13,365 nucleotides of DNA from an uncultured Oscillospiraceae bacterium (lineage in GTDB: Bacteria > Bacillota > Clostridia > Oscillospirales > Ruminococcaceae), in NCBI GenBank assembly GCA_910589145.1, contig CAJUSD010000046.1:6697-20061 (forward strand), given 5' to 3'. Below, piece by piece: positions 7,265 through 13,323 of this stretch; the first letter of the stretch is position 1, and every line of letters begins with the position of its first letter. The notes under the pieces are model-generated. The model was not told the DNA's origin, searched no databases, and saw nothing but the letters and a program-made list of their open reading frames with translations. The position numbers and the translations under genes were made by a program.

Positions 7265-7467
7265 TTTGCTTTCCGTTTCAGGGGTGCCATGATGACTGCA
7301 AGCAAGTAACTGCCATGTTTGTTAGGCTCTGGCGGGCTGAGTCCAAAGAGCTGTTCAATCTTGCGGCCCGATAGGGACCTTTTTTAGGAAAGGTTCCTAT
7401 CCTTAAGCACTTGCCTTAGACTGTGCCCGCAAATCAGCTTTTCCTCTAAATTCTTGTTTCAACCCTC
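7265..7467. other. Non-coding stretch with a nested stem arrangement, possible structured RNA
   Basis: No credible gene is seen between the kinase gene and the ileS promoter. A 13-bp hairpin (7370-7382 with 7389-7401, one G-U pair, 6-nt loop) is the clearest element. Outside it TTGCGG (7361-7366) can pair with CCGCAA (7427-7432), and AGCTG (7349-7353) with CAGCT (7435-7439), followed by TTTTCC. The nesting suggests a folded RNA or a compound terminator for the kinase gene. No known RNA family is recognised and no good promoter for it is visible. Confidence 0.35.
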
Positions 7468-7496
7468 TTGCAATTTCCAGAAAATGATGGTATGAT
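7468..7496 (+). promoter_or_regulatory. Sigma-A promoter of the T-box leader and ileS
   Basis: TTGCAA (7468-7473) and TATGAT (7491-7496) have a 17-bp spacer. Transcription should begin near 7503, just before the first T-box stem. Confidence 0.75.
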
Positions 7497-7502
7497 ATCA
7501 TT

Positions 7503-7740
7503 GAGAAAGGCTATGACAGAGCAAGTATTCGTTTTGCAAACGTTACAGCGATCCGGGGACGATGGAAGCCCGGTACAAGTAGCAAACGATGAAAATCCCT
7601 CTGGAGCCGCAGGCTGAACGGAATTTTCCAAGTAAACCCTGCCGGATTCCCCCGTTAAAGGGAACGCATATATTAGTATGTTGTAAAAGGTGGTACAGCG
7701 GAGCTTCCGTCCTGTTTACAGGATTGGAGGCATTTTTTAT
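7503..7740 (+). promoter_or_regulatory. T-box riboswitch, isoleucine-specific (AUC specifier)
   Basis: This is an RNA leader that senses uncharged tRNA-Ile. In stem I the distal hairpin is CCGGG (7553-7557) with CCCGG (7569-7573). The lower stem joins UCGUUUUGC (about 7530) to GCAAACGA (about 7582). The specifier loop reads GAAA-AUC-CCUCUGGAGC, with AUC at 7595-7597, the Ile codon read by tRNA-Ile(GAU). The T-box lies at about 7687-7700 (AAGGTGGTACAGCGG); its TGGT bulge (7691-7694) would pair with a tRNA ending in A-CCA, as tRNA-Ile does. The terminator is 7703-7731 followed by six T (7733-7738), and its left arm overlaps the antiterminator. Uncharged tRNA-Ile should stabilise the antiterminator and allow ileS transcription. 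Confidence 0.95.
7703..7738 (+). terminator. Regulated terminator of the T-box leader
   Basis: GCTTCCGTCCTG (7703-7714) pairs with 7719-7731 around the loop TTTA, with one bulged base and wobble pairs, and T6 follows. The bases 7703-7713 are also needed for the antiterminator, so the two structures exclude each other. Confidence 0.88.
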
Positions 7741-7762
7741 TATTGTAATGAGGTGAAAGCTG

Positions 7763-10700
7763 ATGTATGAAAAAGTCTCCCCAGAGCTGAACTTCAAACA
7801 GCGTGAAAAGGAAGTTCTGTCTTTCTGGCAAAAAAACGACATTTTCCAAAAGAGTATGACCCAGCGTGCAGGAGGTCCAACCTATACCTTCTATGACGGA
7901 CCGCCAACTGCAAACGGGAAGCCCCATATCGGCCATGTTCTGACCCGCGCTATTAAGGATATGATCCCCCGTTACCGTGCTATGAAAGGCTGCATGGTTC
8001 CCCGTAAAGCTGGTTGGGATACTCATGGCCTTCCTGTAGAACTGGAAGTAGAAAAGCAGCTTGGTTTGGACGGAAAGGATCAAATTGAAGCCTATGGGTT
8101 GGAACCCTTCATCAAAAAGTGCCGGGAAAGCGTTTGGACCTATAAGGGGATGTGGGAGGATTTTTCCGGGACAGTAGGCTTTTGGGCAGATATGGACAAG
8201 CCTTATGTTACCTATGAAAACGATTATATTGAATCAGAATGGTGGGCGCTTAAACAGATTTGGGACAAGGGACTTTTATATAAGGGATTTAAAATCGTAC
8301 CTTACTGCCCCCGCTGTGGAACCCCTCTTTCCAGCCACGAAGTCGCCCAAGGCTATAAAGATGTAAAAGAACGCTCTGCTATCGCCCGGTTTAAGGCAAA
8401 AGGCGAGGATGCGTATTATTTGGCTTGGACAACAACTCCCTGGACGCTTCCCTCTAACGTAGCTCTCTGTGTCAATCCCAAGGAAAGTTATGTTAAGGTA
8501 AAGTGTGATGAATACACCTATTATCTGGCTGAAGCACTGGCGGATACGGTACTGGGCGAGGGAAGCTATACTGTTTTGGAACGTTTTACCGGAAAAGACC
8601 TGGAGTACCGGGAATATGAGCCGCTGTTCCCCTTTGTCAGCCCAAAGGAAAAATGCTGGTATGTCACCTGTGCTTCCTATGTCACCCTGACAGATGGTAC
8701 TGGTATCGTTCATATTGCACCGGCCTTTGGTGAAGACGACTCCAATGTAGGCCGGGAATATGGTCTTCCCTTTGTTCAGCTTGTAGATACCAAAGGAGAG
8801 ATGACAAAGGAAACCGACTGGGCTGGAATGTTCTGCAAGGATGCAGACAAGGAAATTTTAAAGGCTCTGAAAGAAAAGCAGCTTCTTTTCTCTGCGCCAG
8901 TATTTGAACACAGTTATCCGCATTGTTGGCGGTGTGGCACCCCTTTAATTTACTATGCCCGCGATTCCTGGTTTATCCGTATGACTTCAGTTAAGGATGA
9001 CCTTATCCGCAATAACAACACTGTCAACTGGATTCCTGAAAGCATAGGAAAGGGGCGCTTTGGGGACTGGCTGGAGAATATCCAGGATTGGGGTATCAGC
9101 CGCAACCGTTATTGGGGTACTCCTCTTAATATCTGGGAATGTGAATGTGGATGCCGCCATTCTATCGGCAGCATTGCAGAGCTGAAACAAATGTCCCCCA
9201 ACTGTCCTGATGAAATTGAACTCCACCGCCCTTATATCGACGCTGTTACTCTTACCTGTCCCAAGTGCGGCAAACAGATGAAGCGCGTCCCTGAAGTAAT
9301 TGACTGCTGGTTCGATTCCGGGGCCATGCCTTTTGCACAGCATCACTATCCCTTTGAAAATAAGGATCTTTTTGATCAGCAGTTCCCTGCTGACTTTATC
9401 TCCGAAGCTGTTGACCAAACCCGCGGATGGTTTTATTCCCTGATGGCTATTTCCACCCTGATCTTTAACAAATCCCCCTATAAAAATGTCATTGTTATGG
9501 GGCTTGTCCAGGATGAAAACGGTCAGAAAATGTCTAAATCCAAGGGGAATGCTGTTGATCCCTTTGAGGCATTGGAAACTTATGGGGCTGATGCTATCCG
9601 CTGGTACTTCTATACCAATTCCGCCCCTTGGCTGCCTAACCGTTTCCACCCCAGGGCTGTCATTGAGGGACAACGGAAGTTCATGGGTACCTTGTGGAAT
9701 ACCTATGCTTTCTTTGTACTTTATGCCAATATCGACCAATTTGACGCTTCTAAATACTCTCTGGATAAAAGTTCTATGACCGTTATGGATCGCTGGATAA
9801 TGTCCAAGCTCAATTCCATGGTTCGTGCCGTAGACCATCATTTGGACAACTATCGTATTCCAGAGGCTGGCCGTGCCCTTCAGGAATTTGTAGATGATTT
9901 AAGCAACTGGTATCTGCGCCGCAGCCGTCAAAGATATTGGGTGAAAGATATGACCCAGGATAAGATTAACGCCTATATGACTTTGTATACTGCTCTTGTG
10001 ACAACTGTTAAAGCCGCCGCCCCTATGGTGCCTTTCCTTTCTGAAAGCATTTATAGGAATTTGGTTGGCAGTCTGGATTCTTCTGCACCGGAAAGCGTCC
10101 ATCTCTGTGACTTCCCCGAAGTCCAGGAACAGTGGATAGATCAAAAGCTGGAACAGGATATGGACGAAGTTCTAAAAATCGTAGTCCTTGGCCGTGCTGC
10201 CCGCAATGGCGCAAACCGTAAAAACCGCCAGCCTCTGGCTGCTATGTATATTAAAGCTAATCCTCTGGAACCGTTTTATCAGGATGTTATTCGTGATGAA
10301 CTTAACTTAAAGCAGGTTGTTTTCCAGGAGGATTTATCTGAATTTACTTCATACTCCTTTAAGCCGCAGTTAAAGACATTAGGGCCCAGGTTTGGCAAAA
10401 AATTAGGTGAAATCCGTAATCTTTTAACAAACCTTAATGGCAGTGCCGCTAAAAGGGAATTGGATACTACTGGTTCTCTGAAGCTGGCCCTTGCCGATGG
10501 GGAAGAAATCTCCCTTGCACCAGAGGATTTGTTAATTGAAATGACCAAATCCGAACGGTTTTTCTCAGTTGAGGATGGAGATTTGACTGTTGCTATTGAT
10601 ACCCTGCTGACAGAGGACTTAATGGAAGAGGGCTATGTCCGCGAAGTTATCAGCAAGGTTCAAACCATGCGTAAAGATTCTGGTTTTGAAGTGCTGGATC

Positions 10701-10876
10701 ATATCCAATTATGGGTATGGGGCGATAAAGAAGTTGAAAATGCTGTCCGTAAAAACGTTTTAACCATTCAGGAGGAGACCTTAGCCGACGAGGTTCATTT
10801 GGAGCCAAATGAAAAGGGCAAAAAGGACTGGGATATTAACGGCAAATCATCCTCTATCGCCGTAGAAAAGGTGTAA
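7763..10876 (+). CDS. ileS: Isoleucyl-tRNA synthetase, type 2 (IleRS2, eukaryote-like)
   Basis: This 1037-residue class I enzyme joins isoleucine to tRNA-Ile in the cytosol using ATP. The catalytic signatures are PHIGH (HIGH at 55-58) and KMSKS (589-593). The CP1 editing domain has TTTPWT (223-228) and GTGIVHIAPAFGEDD (312-326), so hydrolysis of Val-tRNA-Ile should be intact. Cys pairs CPRC (182-185) and CWRC (388-391) and a later CPKC look zinc-binding. The anticodon-binding region lies in the C-terminal half. Length above 1000 residues, YDGPPTANGKPHIGHVLTRAIKD and RKAGWDTHGLPVELEVEK match the IleRS2 clade rather than the usual roughly 920-residue bacterial type. IleRS2 enzymes are generally less sensitive to mupirocin; sensitivity here is inferred, not shown. 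GAGGTGAAAG precedes the ATG. Expression is under the T-box. Confidence 0.97.
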   Translation: MYEKVSPELNFKQREKEVLSFWQKNDIFQKSMTQRAGGPTYTFYDGPPTANGKPHIGHVLTRAIKDMIPRYRAMKGCMVPRKAGWDTHGLPVELEVEKQLGLDGKDQIEAYGLEPFIKKCRESVWTYKGMWEDFSGTVGFWADMDKPYVTYENDYIESEWWALKQIWDKGLLYKGFKIVPYCPRCGTPLSSHEVAQGYKDVKERSAIARFKAKGEDAYYLAWTTTPWTLPSNVALCVNPKESYVKVKCDEYTYYLAEALADTVLGEGSYTVLERFTGKDLEYREYEPLFPFVSPKEKCWYVTCASYVTLTDGTGIVHIAPAFGEDDSNVGREYGLPFVQLVDTKGEMTKETDWAGMFCKDADKEILKALKEKQLLFSAPVFEHSYPHCWRCGTPLIYYARDSWFIRMTSVKDDLIRNNNTVNWIPESIGKGRFGDWLENIQDWGISRNRYWGTPLNIWECECGCRHSIGSIAELKQMSPNCPDEIELHRPYIDAVTLTCPKCGKQMKRVPEVIDCWFDSGAMPFAQHHYPFENKDLFDQQFPADFISEAVDQTRGWFYSLMAISTLIFNKSPYKNVIVMGLVQDENGQKMSKSKGNAVDPFEALETYGADAIRWYFYTNSAPWLPNRFHPRAVIEGQRKFMGTLWNTYAFFVLYANIDQFDASKYSLDKSSMTVMDRWIMSKLNSMVRAVDHHLDNYRIPEAGRALQEFVDDLSNWYLRRSRQRYWVKDMTQDKINAYMTLYTALVTTVKAAAPMVPFLSESIYRNLVGSLDSSAPESVHLCDFPEVQEQWIDQKLEQDMDEVLKIVVLGRAARNGANRKNRQPLAAMYIKANPLEPFYQDVIRDELNLKQVVFQEDLSEFTSYSFKPQLKTLGPRFGKKLGEIRNLLTNLNGSAAKRELDTTGSLKLALADGEEISLAPEDLLIEMTKSERFFSVEDGDLTVAIDTLLTEDLMEEGYVREVISKVQTMRKDSGFEVLDHIQLWVWGDKEVENAVRKNVLTIQEETLADEVHLEPNEKGKKDWDINGKSSSIAVEKV

Positions 10877-10901
10877 TATAGATAACCCTATGGGAAATAG
10901 A

Positions 10902-10935
10902 AAGCAGGGGTTGCGCTTTTGTGCAGCCCCTGCTT
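10902..10935 (+). terminator. Terminator of ileS
   Basis: A 15-bp stem (10902-10916 with 10921-10935, two G-U pairs) closed by TTTT is followed by CTTATATTT. It lies 25 bp after the ileS stop codon. Confidence 0.8.
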
Positions 10936-10973
10936 CTTATATTTGGCATAATACTTCTATTTTAAAAAGAACG

Positions 10974-11002
10974 TTGTCTTATGTCGAATTTTGTGATATG
11001 AT
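10974..11002 (+). promoter_or_regulatory. Promoter of the holin-like toxin gene
   Basis: TTGTCT (10974-10979) and TATGAT (10997-11002) have a 17-bp spacer, and TGA directly before the -10 makes it an extended -10 promoter. The start should be near 11009, giving a leader of about 125 nt before the toxin, unusually long for a 31-residue peptide. Confidence 0.7.
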
Positions 11003-11036
11003 ATATCTGAGGTTCCGCTGGAAAGCGTTTCCTCGC

Positions 11037-11072
11037 GGCACTGCCATAAACGGTAGGCGGTTGGCTCCCGGC
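11037..11072 (+). repeat. Left arm of an imperfect inverted repeat around the toxin gene
   Basis: The left arm matches the reverse strand of 11277-11306. Both read GGC-R-CTGCCA, then a TARAC segment, then GGTTGGC-Y-CCCGGC; the left arm has a 7-nt insertion (GGTAGGC) plus a 1-nt gap. The last 14 bases (11059-11072) differ at a single position. The arm lies in the 5' leader of the toxin mRNA. Confidence 0.75.
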
Positions 11073-11127
11073 AGGGAGCTGCTCCCAGAGCATTTCTTTG
11101 TGGCTCCCTTACATAATGAAAGGGGGG
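11064..11127 (+). promoter_or_regulatory. Structured toxin leader that can hide the Shine-Dalgarno
   Basis: GCTCCC occurs at 11064-11069 and 11081-11086, with GGGAGC (11074-11079) between them able to pair with either, giving two alternative hairpins. A third copy, CTCCCTT (11104-11110), pairs with AAGGGGG (11120-11126, one G-U), burying the toxin ribosome site (11121-11127) in a 7-bp stem with a 9-nt loop. Such occlusion is typical of type I toxin mRNAs and would limit translation of the full-length RNA. Confidence 0.6.
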
Positions 11128-11134
11128 CTGCCCT

Positions 11135-11230
11135 ATGACGGCAAGTGAAGTCTTTGATCTTCTCCTTGTTATCATCGGCATTTGTAATCTGTTCTTACAA
11201 GTTATTCAGATTATGAATAATAAGAAATAA
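11135..11230 (+). CDS. Putative holin-like toxin peptide (TxpA/Hol-Tox type, type I toxin-antitoxin)
   Basis: This is a 31-residue peptide starting MTASEVFDLLLVIIGICNL and ending IMNNKK. A short polar N-terminus with an acidic residue, a single membrane helix (about residues 7-26) and a lysine-ending tail match the 'putative holin-like toxin' family related to Bacillus subtilis TxpA, whose members insert into the membrane and harm the cell when over-made. The ribosome site AGGGGGG is seven bases before the ATG. It has its own promoter (10974-11002) and ends at a terminator overlapping its stop codon. A consensus promoter on the other strand fires an antisense RNA into the 3' end, which is the expected antitoxin. 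Toxicity is inferred from family and layout. Confidence 0.82.
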   Translation: MTASEVFDLLLVIIGICNLFLQVIQIMNNKK

Positions 11231-11260
11231 TCGCCGGAACCCTCGAAAAGTACGGCGATT
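11229..11260. terminator. Shared bidirectional terminator of toxin and antisense RNA
   Basis: AATCGCCG (11229-11236) pairs exactly with CGGCGATT (11253-11260) around a 16-nt loop; further A-T pairs can extend it with one bulge. The plus tail is TATTTCTCTACTTTT and the minus tail ATTTCTTATTATT, so it can end both convergent transcripts. It begins inside the toxin stop codon. Confidence 0.75.
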
Positions 11261-11276
11261 TATTTCTCTACTTTTA

Positions 11277-11306
11277 GCCGGGGGCCAACCGTCTACTGGC
11301 AGCGCC
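11277..11306 (-). repeat. Right arm of the inverted repeat, 5' part of the antisense RNA
   Basis: Read on the minus strand it matches 11037-11072. It lies about seven bases downstream of the predicted antisense start. In a toxin transcript reading past its terminator, 11277-11290 could form 14 continuous pairs (one G-U) with 11059-11072. Confidence 0.75.
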
Positions 11307-11319
11307 CCTTTATGGTTTT

Positions 11320-11348
11320 ATTATACCTGACCTTCTGCCCCCTGTCAA
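11320..11348 (-). promoter_or_regulatory. Perfect consensus sigma-A promoter for the antisense RNA
   Basis: TTGACA (11348-11343), a 17-bp spacer and TATAAT (11325-11320) on the minus strand match the consensus at every position. No gene is read from it before the toxin, so its product should be a short RNA. A strong antitoxin promoter against a weaker toxin promoter fits a type I module. Confidence 0.88.
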
Positions 11349-11388
11349 TGGATTTATCATTTTTTGTTACCTTATCCCAACTGTAAAA

Positions 11389-11422
11389 CCCCCGCTCCCT
11401 GGATTTCTCCAAAGCGCGGGGG
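11389..11422 (-). terminator. Terminator of the sigma/anti-sigma operon
   Basis: On the minus strand CCCCCGC (11422-11416) pairs with GCGGGGG (11395-11389), and TTTT follows (11388-11385). A run of nine G (11418-11426, plus strand) makes the right arm slip-prone. It starts about 20 bp after the stop codon of the last gene. Confidence 0.75.
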
Positions 11423-11442
11423 GGGGAATTGGAACAAGTCTG

Positions 11443-11844
11443 TTATCTGGCGGTTATGATAGAGGAACTCTTTGTTGCAGTTTCAATGACCCTGCCGGAG
11501 CTGTTGTATACCTTTACAGTTGCCCTTATATAGTACCGTTTGCCAGACTCCAGGTCGTAGGATGTGTACACATCCCCATTTTCTTCCTCCCAGGAATCTA
11601 CTAAAATACCATTGGATTCCCTTAGTTCAGCAACAACAACATACTGAAATTCACCATTTATCCACACGCTGGTTTCTATATTCCCATCTCTGTCAAAAAT
11701 GACCGAAACAGAATCCACATACGACCATCTTGGCTGCACAATCCCGTCATTGGGCAACGCTAACGGCTCTGCCGCCATAACAGGGCAGGTTGTTGAAGAA
11801 ATAATTGCTGAGACAGCCAATAAGTATAATAATTTCCTTTTCAT
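11443..11844 (-). CDS. Small secreted beta-rich protein (DUF6147-like)
   Basis: This is a 133-residue protein with a classical signal peptide (KRK, a hydrophobic core, cleavage after about residue 25 in VMAAEP). The mature part starts with IVQPRWSYVDSVSV and has regularly alternating beta strands ending in YYIRATVKVYNSSGRVIETATKSS, which suggests one Ig/fibronectin-like sandwich. It resembles small secreted Clostridia proteins classed as DUF6147, an assignment made from pattern only. AAGGAG lies ten bases before the ATG. It is last in the operon with the sigma and anti-sigma genes, 28 bp behind the latter. It may be a target or an extracellular signal partner of that pair. Confidence 0.72.
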   Translation of the reverse strand: MKRKLLYLLAVSAIISSTTCPVMAAEPLALPNDGIVQPRWSYVDSVSVIFDRDGNIETSVWINGEFQYVVVAELRESNGILVDSWEEENGDVYTSYDLESGKRYYIRATVKVYNSSGRVIETATKSSSIITAR

Positions 11845-11872
11845 AATTTTTGTACTCCTTTTTATAAGTTAT

Positions 11873-12589
11873 TTATTCAGAAATATTTTCTGCTATTTTA
11901 GTTATTTCCTCCCCGGAAATTGGTCCATAAATACGAATAATACAATCTTCATAGTTAATAACTATGCTTGAATGCAGTTTATCGTTTTTCTCAAACAAAA
12001 TTGCATCGTGATTCTTTACTTTAATTTCAGTTTTCATCATGTTTTCAGTATCAATATCAATATCTGTACCGGGTGCAATAACTATGAAGCTTAAAAACTG
12101 TTTTTTACTATTTACATAAATTAAACCTTTTATTTTTGAGCCCAATTTCGTTTCCTTATAAGTAAACCCCTCTGGAATATACCTTGGATAATATTGTTCC
12201 TGCCAGTCCTTTGGTATTTCCGCCTTTTTCTCAGAAAACAGCATATTCAAAGTAGAATACTGACCGAAATCAGTTAAAACCATTTCCCTGATTGCGGGGT
12301 TAACCGCCATAACGGTTGCCACTGAGCTACTTGCTACTATCAGGGATGATACTGCCGCGAATATCGCCTTTTGAATTTTATGCTTCCAATTCTGTTTCCT
12401 ATAAATGTTTAGATGATGTTCCTGTAAATCCCTTTCCCATCGCTTCTGAATTTCCTCTTCTGAAAAAATGCGTTTGTTACTTTTTATTATACTGCCGCCC
12501 TGCTCAGACAACTGTTCATGAATCGCAATAGAAGCTAATCGAAACAGACTTTCATCATCAATACCCCTTTTTTTCTTTTTGGCGCTCAT
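11873..12589 (-). CDS. Membrane-anchored anti-sigma factor with DUF4367 domain
   Basis: This is a 238-residue protein. The N-terminal cytosolic part (1-72) is charged and helical and is the expected sigma-binding region; it has no zinc-binding HxxxCxxC motif, so it is not a classic ZAS anti-sigma domain. Residues of about 75-97 form one membrane segment. The extracytoplasmic part from about 130 carries DUF4367 hallmarks: YYPRYIPEGFTYKE, a core strand LIYVNSKKQFLSFIVI, DIDTEN at 179-184, and a final EEITKIAENI helix. Its ATG overlaps the sigma stop codon (ATGA, 4 nt), so the two proteins are probably made in fixed ratio. GGAGG precedes the start. By analogy it holds the sigma factor inactive until an envelope signal is sensed. 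Confidence 0.85.
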   Translation of the reverse strand: MSAKKKKRGIDDESLFRLASIAIHEQLSEQGGSIIKSNKRIFSEEEIQKRWERDLQEHHLNIYRKQNWKHKIQKAIFAAVSSLIVASSSVATVMAVNPAIREMVLTDFGQYSTLNMLFSEKKAEIPKDWQEQYYPRYIPEGFTYKETKLGSKIKGLIYVNSKKQFLSFIVIAPGTDIDIDTENMMKTEIKVKNHDAILFEKNDKLHSSIVINYEDCIIRIYGPISGEEITKIAENISE

Positions 12590-13152
12590 TCTTGATCCTC
12601 CTTCAGCAACTTTCTCAACAGTTTCCCTGCGCGGCTTCTATAGGAACGTACTACGTTTTCCTTCATTTCCATCCGTTCTGCTATTTGAAATGTACTCATA
12701 TTTTCATAGTATTGCAAATAAATTATTTTTTGATAAATCTCAGGAAGGCGTTTTACAACTTTCACTAAATTTTTATATTCTATATGTTCCAGAACAATTT
12801 CTTCTATATCTATACTTTCATCAATTTGGATATCTTCCTCTAAACTGAACCAGAGCCTCTTATGTCTTTTCTGCCAAGTTTTGATGGTGTTTTGAAGTGA
12901 CCTCATTGCATAGGCCTCTAATTCGTTATCCGCTGCCGGCAAACGGTTCGTCTGCAGCAATTTTAATATAAAAGTATGTATGATATCTTGTGAATCCTCT
13001 GAGGACATACCTCGGCTAACAGCATAATCATACCATTTTTGATAATTTGTTTTATACAAAAGGCTAATAGCTTCTTCATTCTTTTTTTGATTTATTTCTG
13101 TCCGTTTCTTCTGGATAGGATTCCATAGTTTTCTATCAGCATCCTGCATCAT
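12586..13152 (-). CDS. ECF-like RNA polymerase sigma factor
   Basis: This is a 188-residue sigma-70 family protein. Region 2 spans about residues 28-96 (SSEDSQDIIHTFILKLLQ and YAMRSLQNTIKTWQKR), and region 4 about 126-186 (LPEIYQKIIYLQYYENMSTFQIAERM, then the helix ENVVRSYRSRAGKLLRKLL that should contact the -35). Regions 1 and 3 are absent, as in ECF factors. GGAGGG lies upstream of two adjacent ATGs (13150 and 13147); the first is used here. The spacing to the GGAGGG is 11 bases, a little long, so the second ATG is less likely. It is first in an operon with its likely anti-sigma factor and a secreted protein, and may activate its own promoter. Confidence 0.9.
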   Translation of the reverse strand: MMQDADRKLWNPIQKKRTEINQKKNEEAISLLYKTNYQKWYDYAVSRGMSSEDSQDIIHTFILKLLQTNRLPAADNELEAYAMRSLQNTIKTWQKRHKRLWFSLEEDIQIDESIDIEEIVLEHIEYKNLVKVVKRLPEIYQKIIYLQYYENMSTFQIAERMEMKENVVRSYRSRAGKLLRKLLKEDQE

Positions 13153-13249
13153 CTTTTTGTTATCCCTCCTATAATTAAATGTTCCGTGTGTTTTGTAAAT
13201 GGAGCATTTAAGAATTTTTCAGAAAAAGTCCTGAATTACCCCTTTGTAT

Positions 13250-13278
13250 ATATAACTCCAGATAGTCTCAAAACGCAA
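13250..13278 (-). promoter_or_regulatory. Candidate promoter of the sigma factor operon
   Basis: On the minus strand TTGCGT (13278-13273) and TTATAT (13255-13250) have a 17-bp spacer; the RNA would start near 13243 with a leader of about 90 nt. The region is highly AT rich, so other -10 choices exist, and an ECF-type promoter cannot be excluded. Confidence 0.4.
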
Positions 13279-13323
13279 CAGGAATTTCCAAAAAAATAAA
13301 AATTTTTTCTTTCAAAAGTCAAT

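Larger units (their letters stand above)
11221..11313 (-). ncRNA. Predicted antisense RNA antitoxin of the holin-like toxin
   Basis: From the promoter at 11348-11320 the RNA should start near 11313 and stop at the hairpin 11260-11229, followed on this strand by ATTTCTTATTATTC, giving about 93 nt. It would be complementary to the toxin mRNA's last three codons and 3' end, the overlap geometry of RatA with txpA. Its 5' part can fold (GGGGC at 11308-11304 with GCCCC at 11285-11281). That 5' part also resembles the toxin leader in the same sense. Confidence 0.72.

Noticed and set aside
7370..7401. Simple intrinsic terminator of the kinase gene
   Set aside because: The stem is good but the following bases (CTTAAGCAC) contain no T run, so it is described as part of a possible larger structure instead.
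8987..9841. Long open frame on the minus strand inside ileS (284 codons)
   Set aside because: It lies wholly within a well-conserved synthetase gene and its protein shows no family pattern; it is a by-product of codon use in ileS.
10890..11138. 82-codon plus-strand frame spanning the ileS terminator and toxin leader
   Set aside because: It crosses a terminator hairpin and a promoter, has no ribosome site, and its sequence is not protein-like; the structured leader explains this DNA better.
11277..11306. Terminal inverted repeat of a mobile element together with 11037-11072
   Set aside because: The arms are internal to two transcripts, differ by a 7-nt insertion, and no target-site duplication or transposase is seen.
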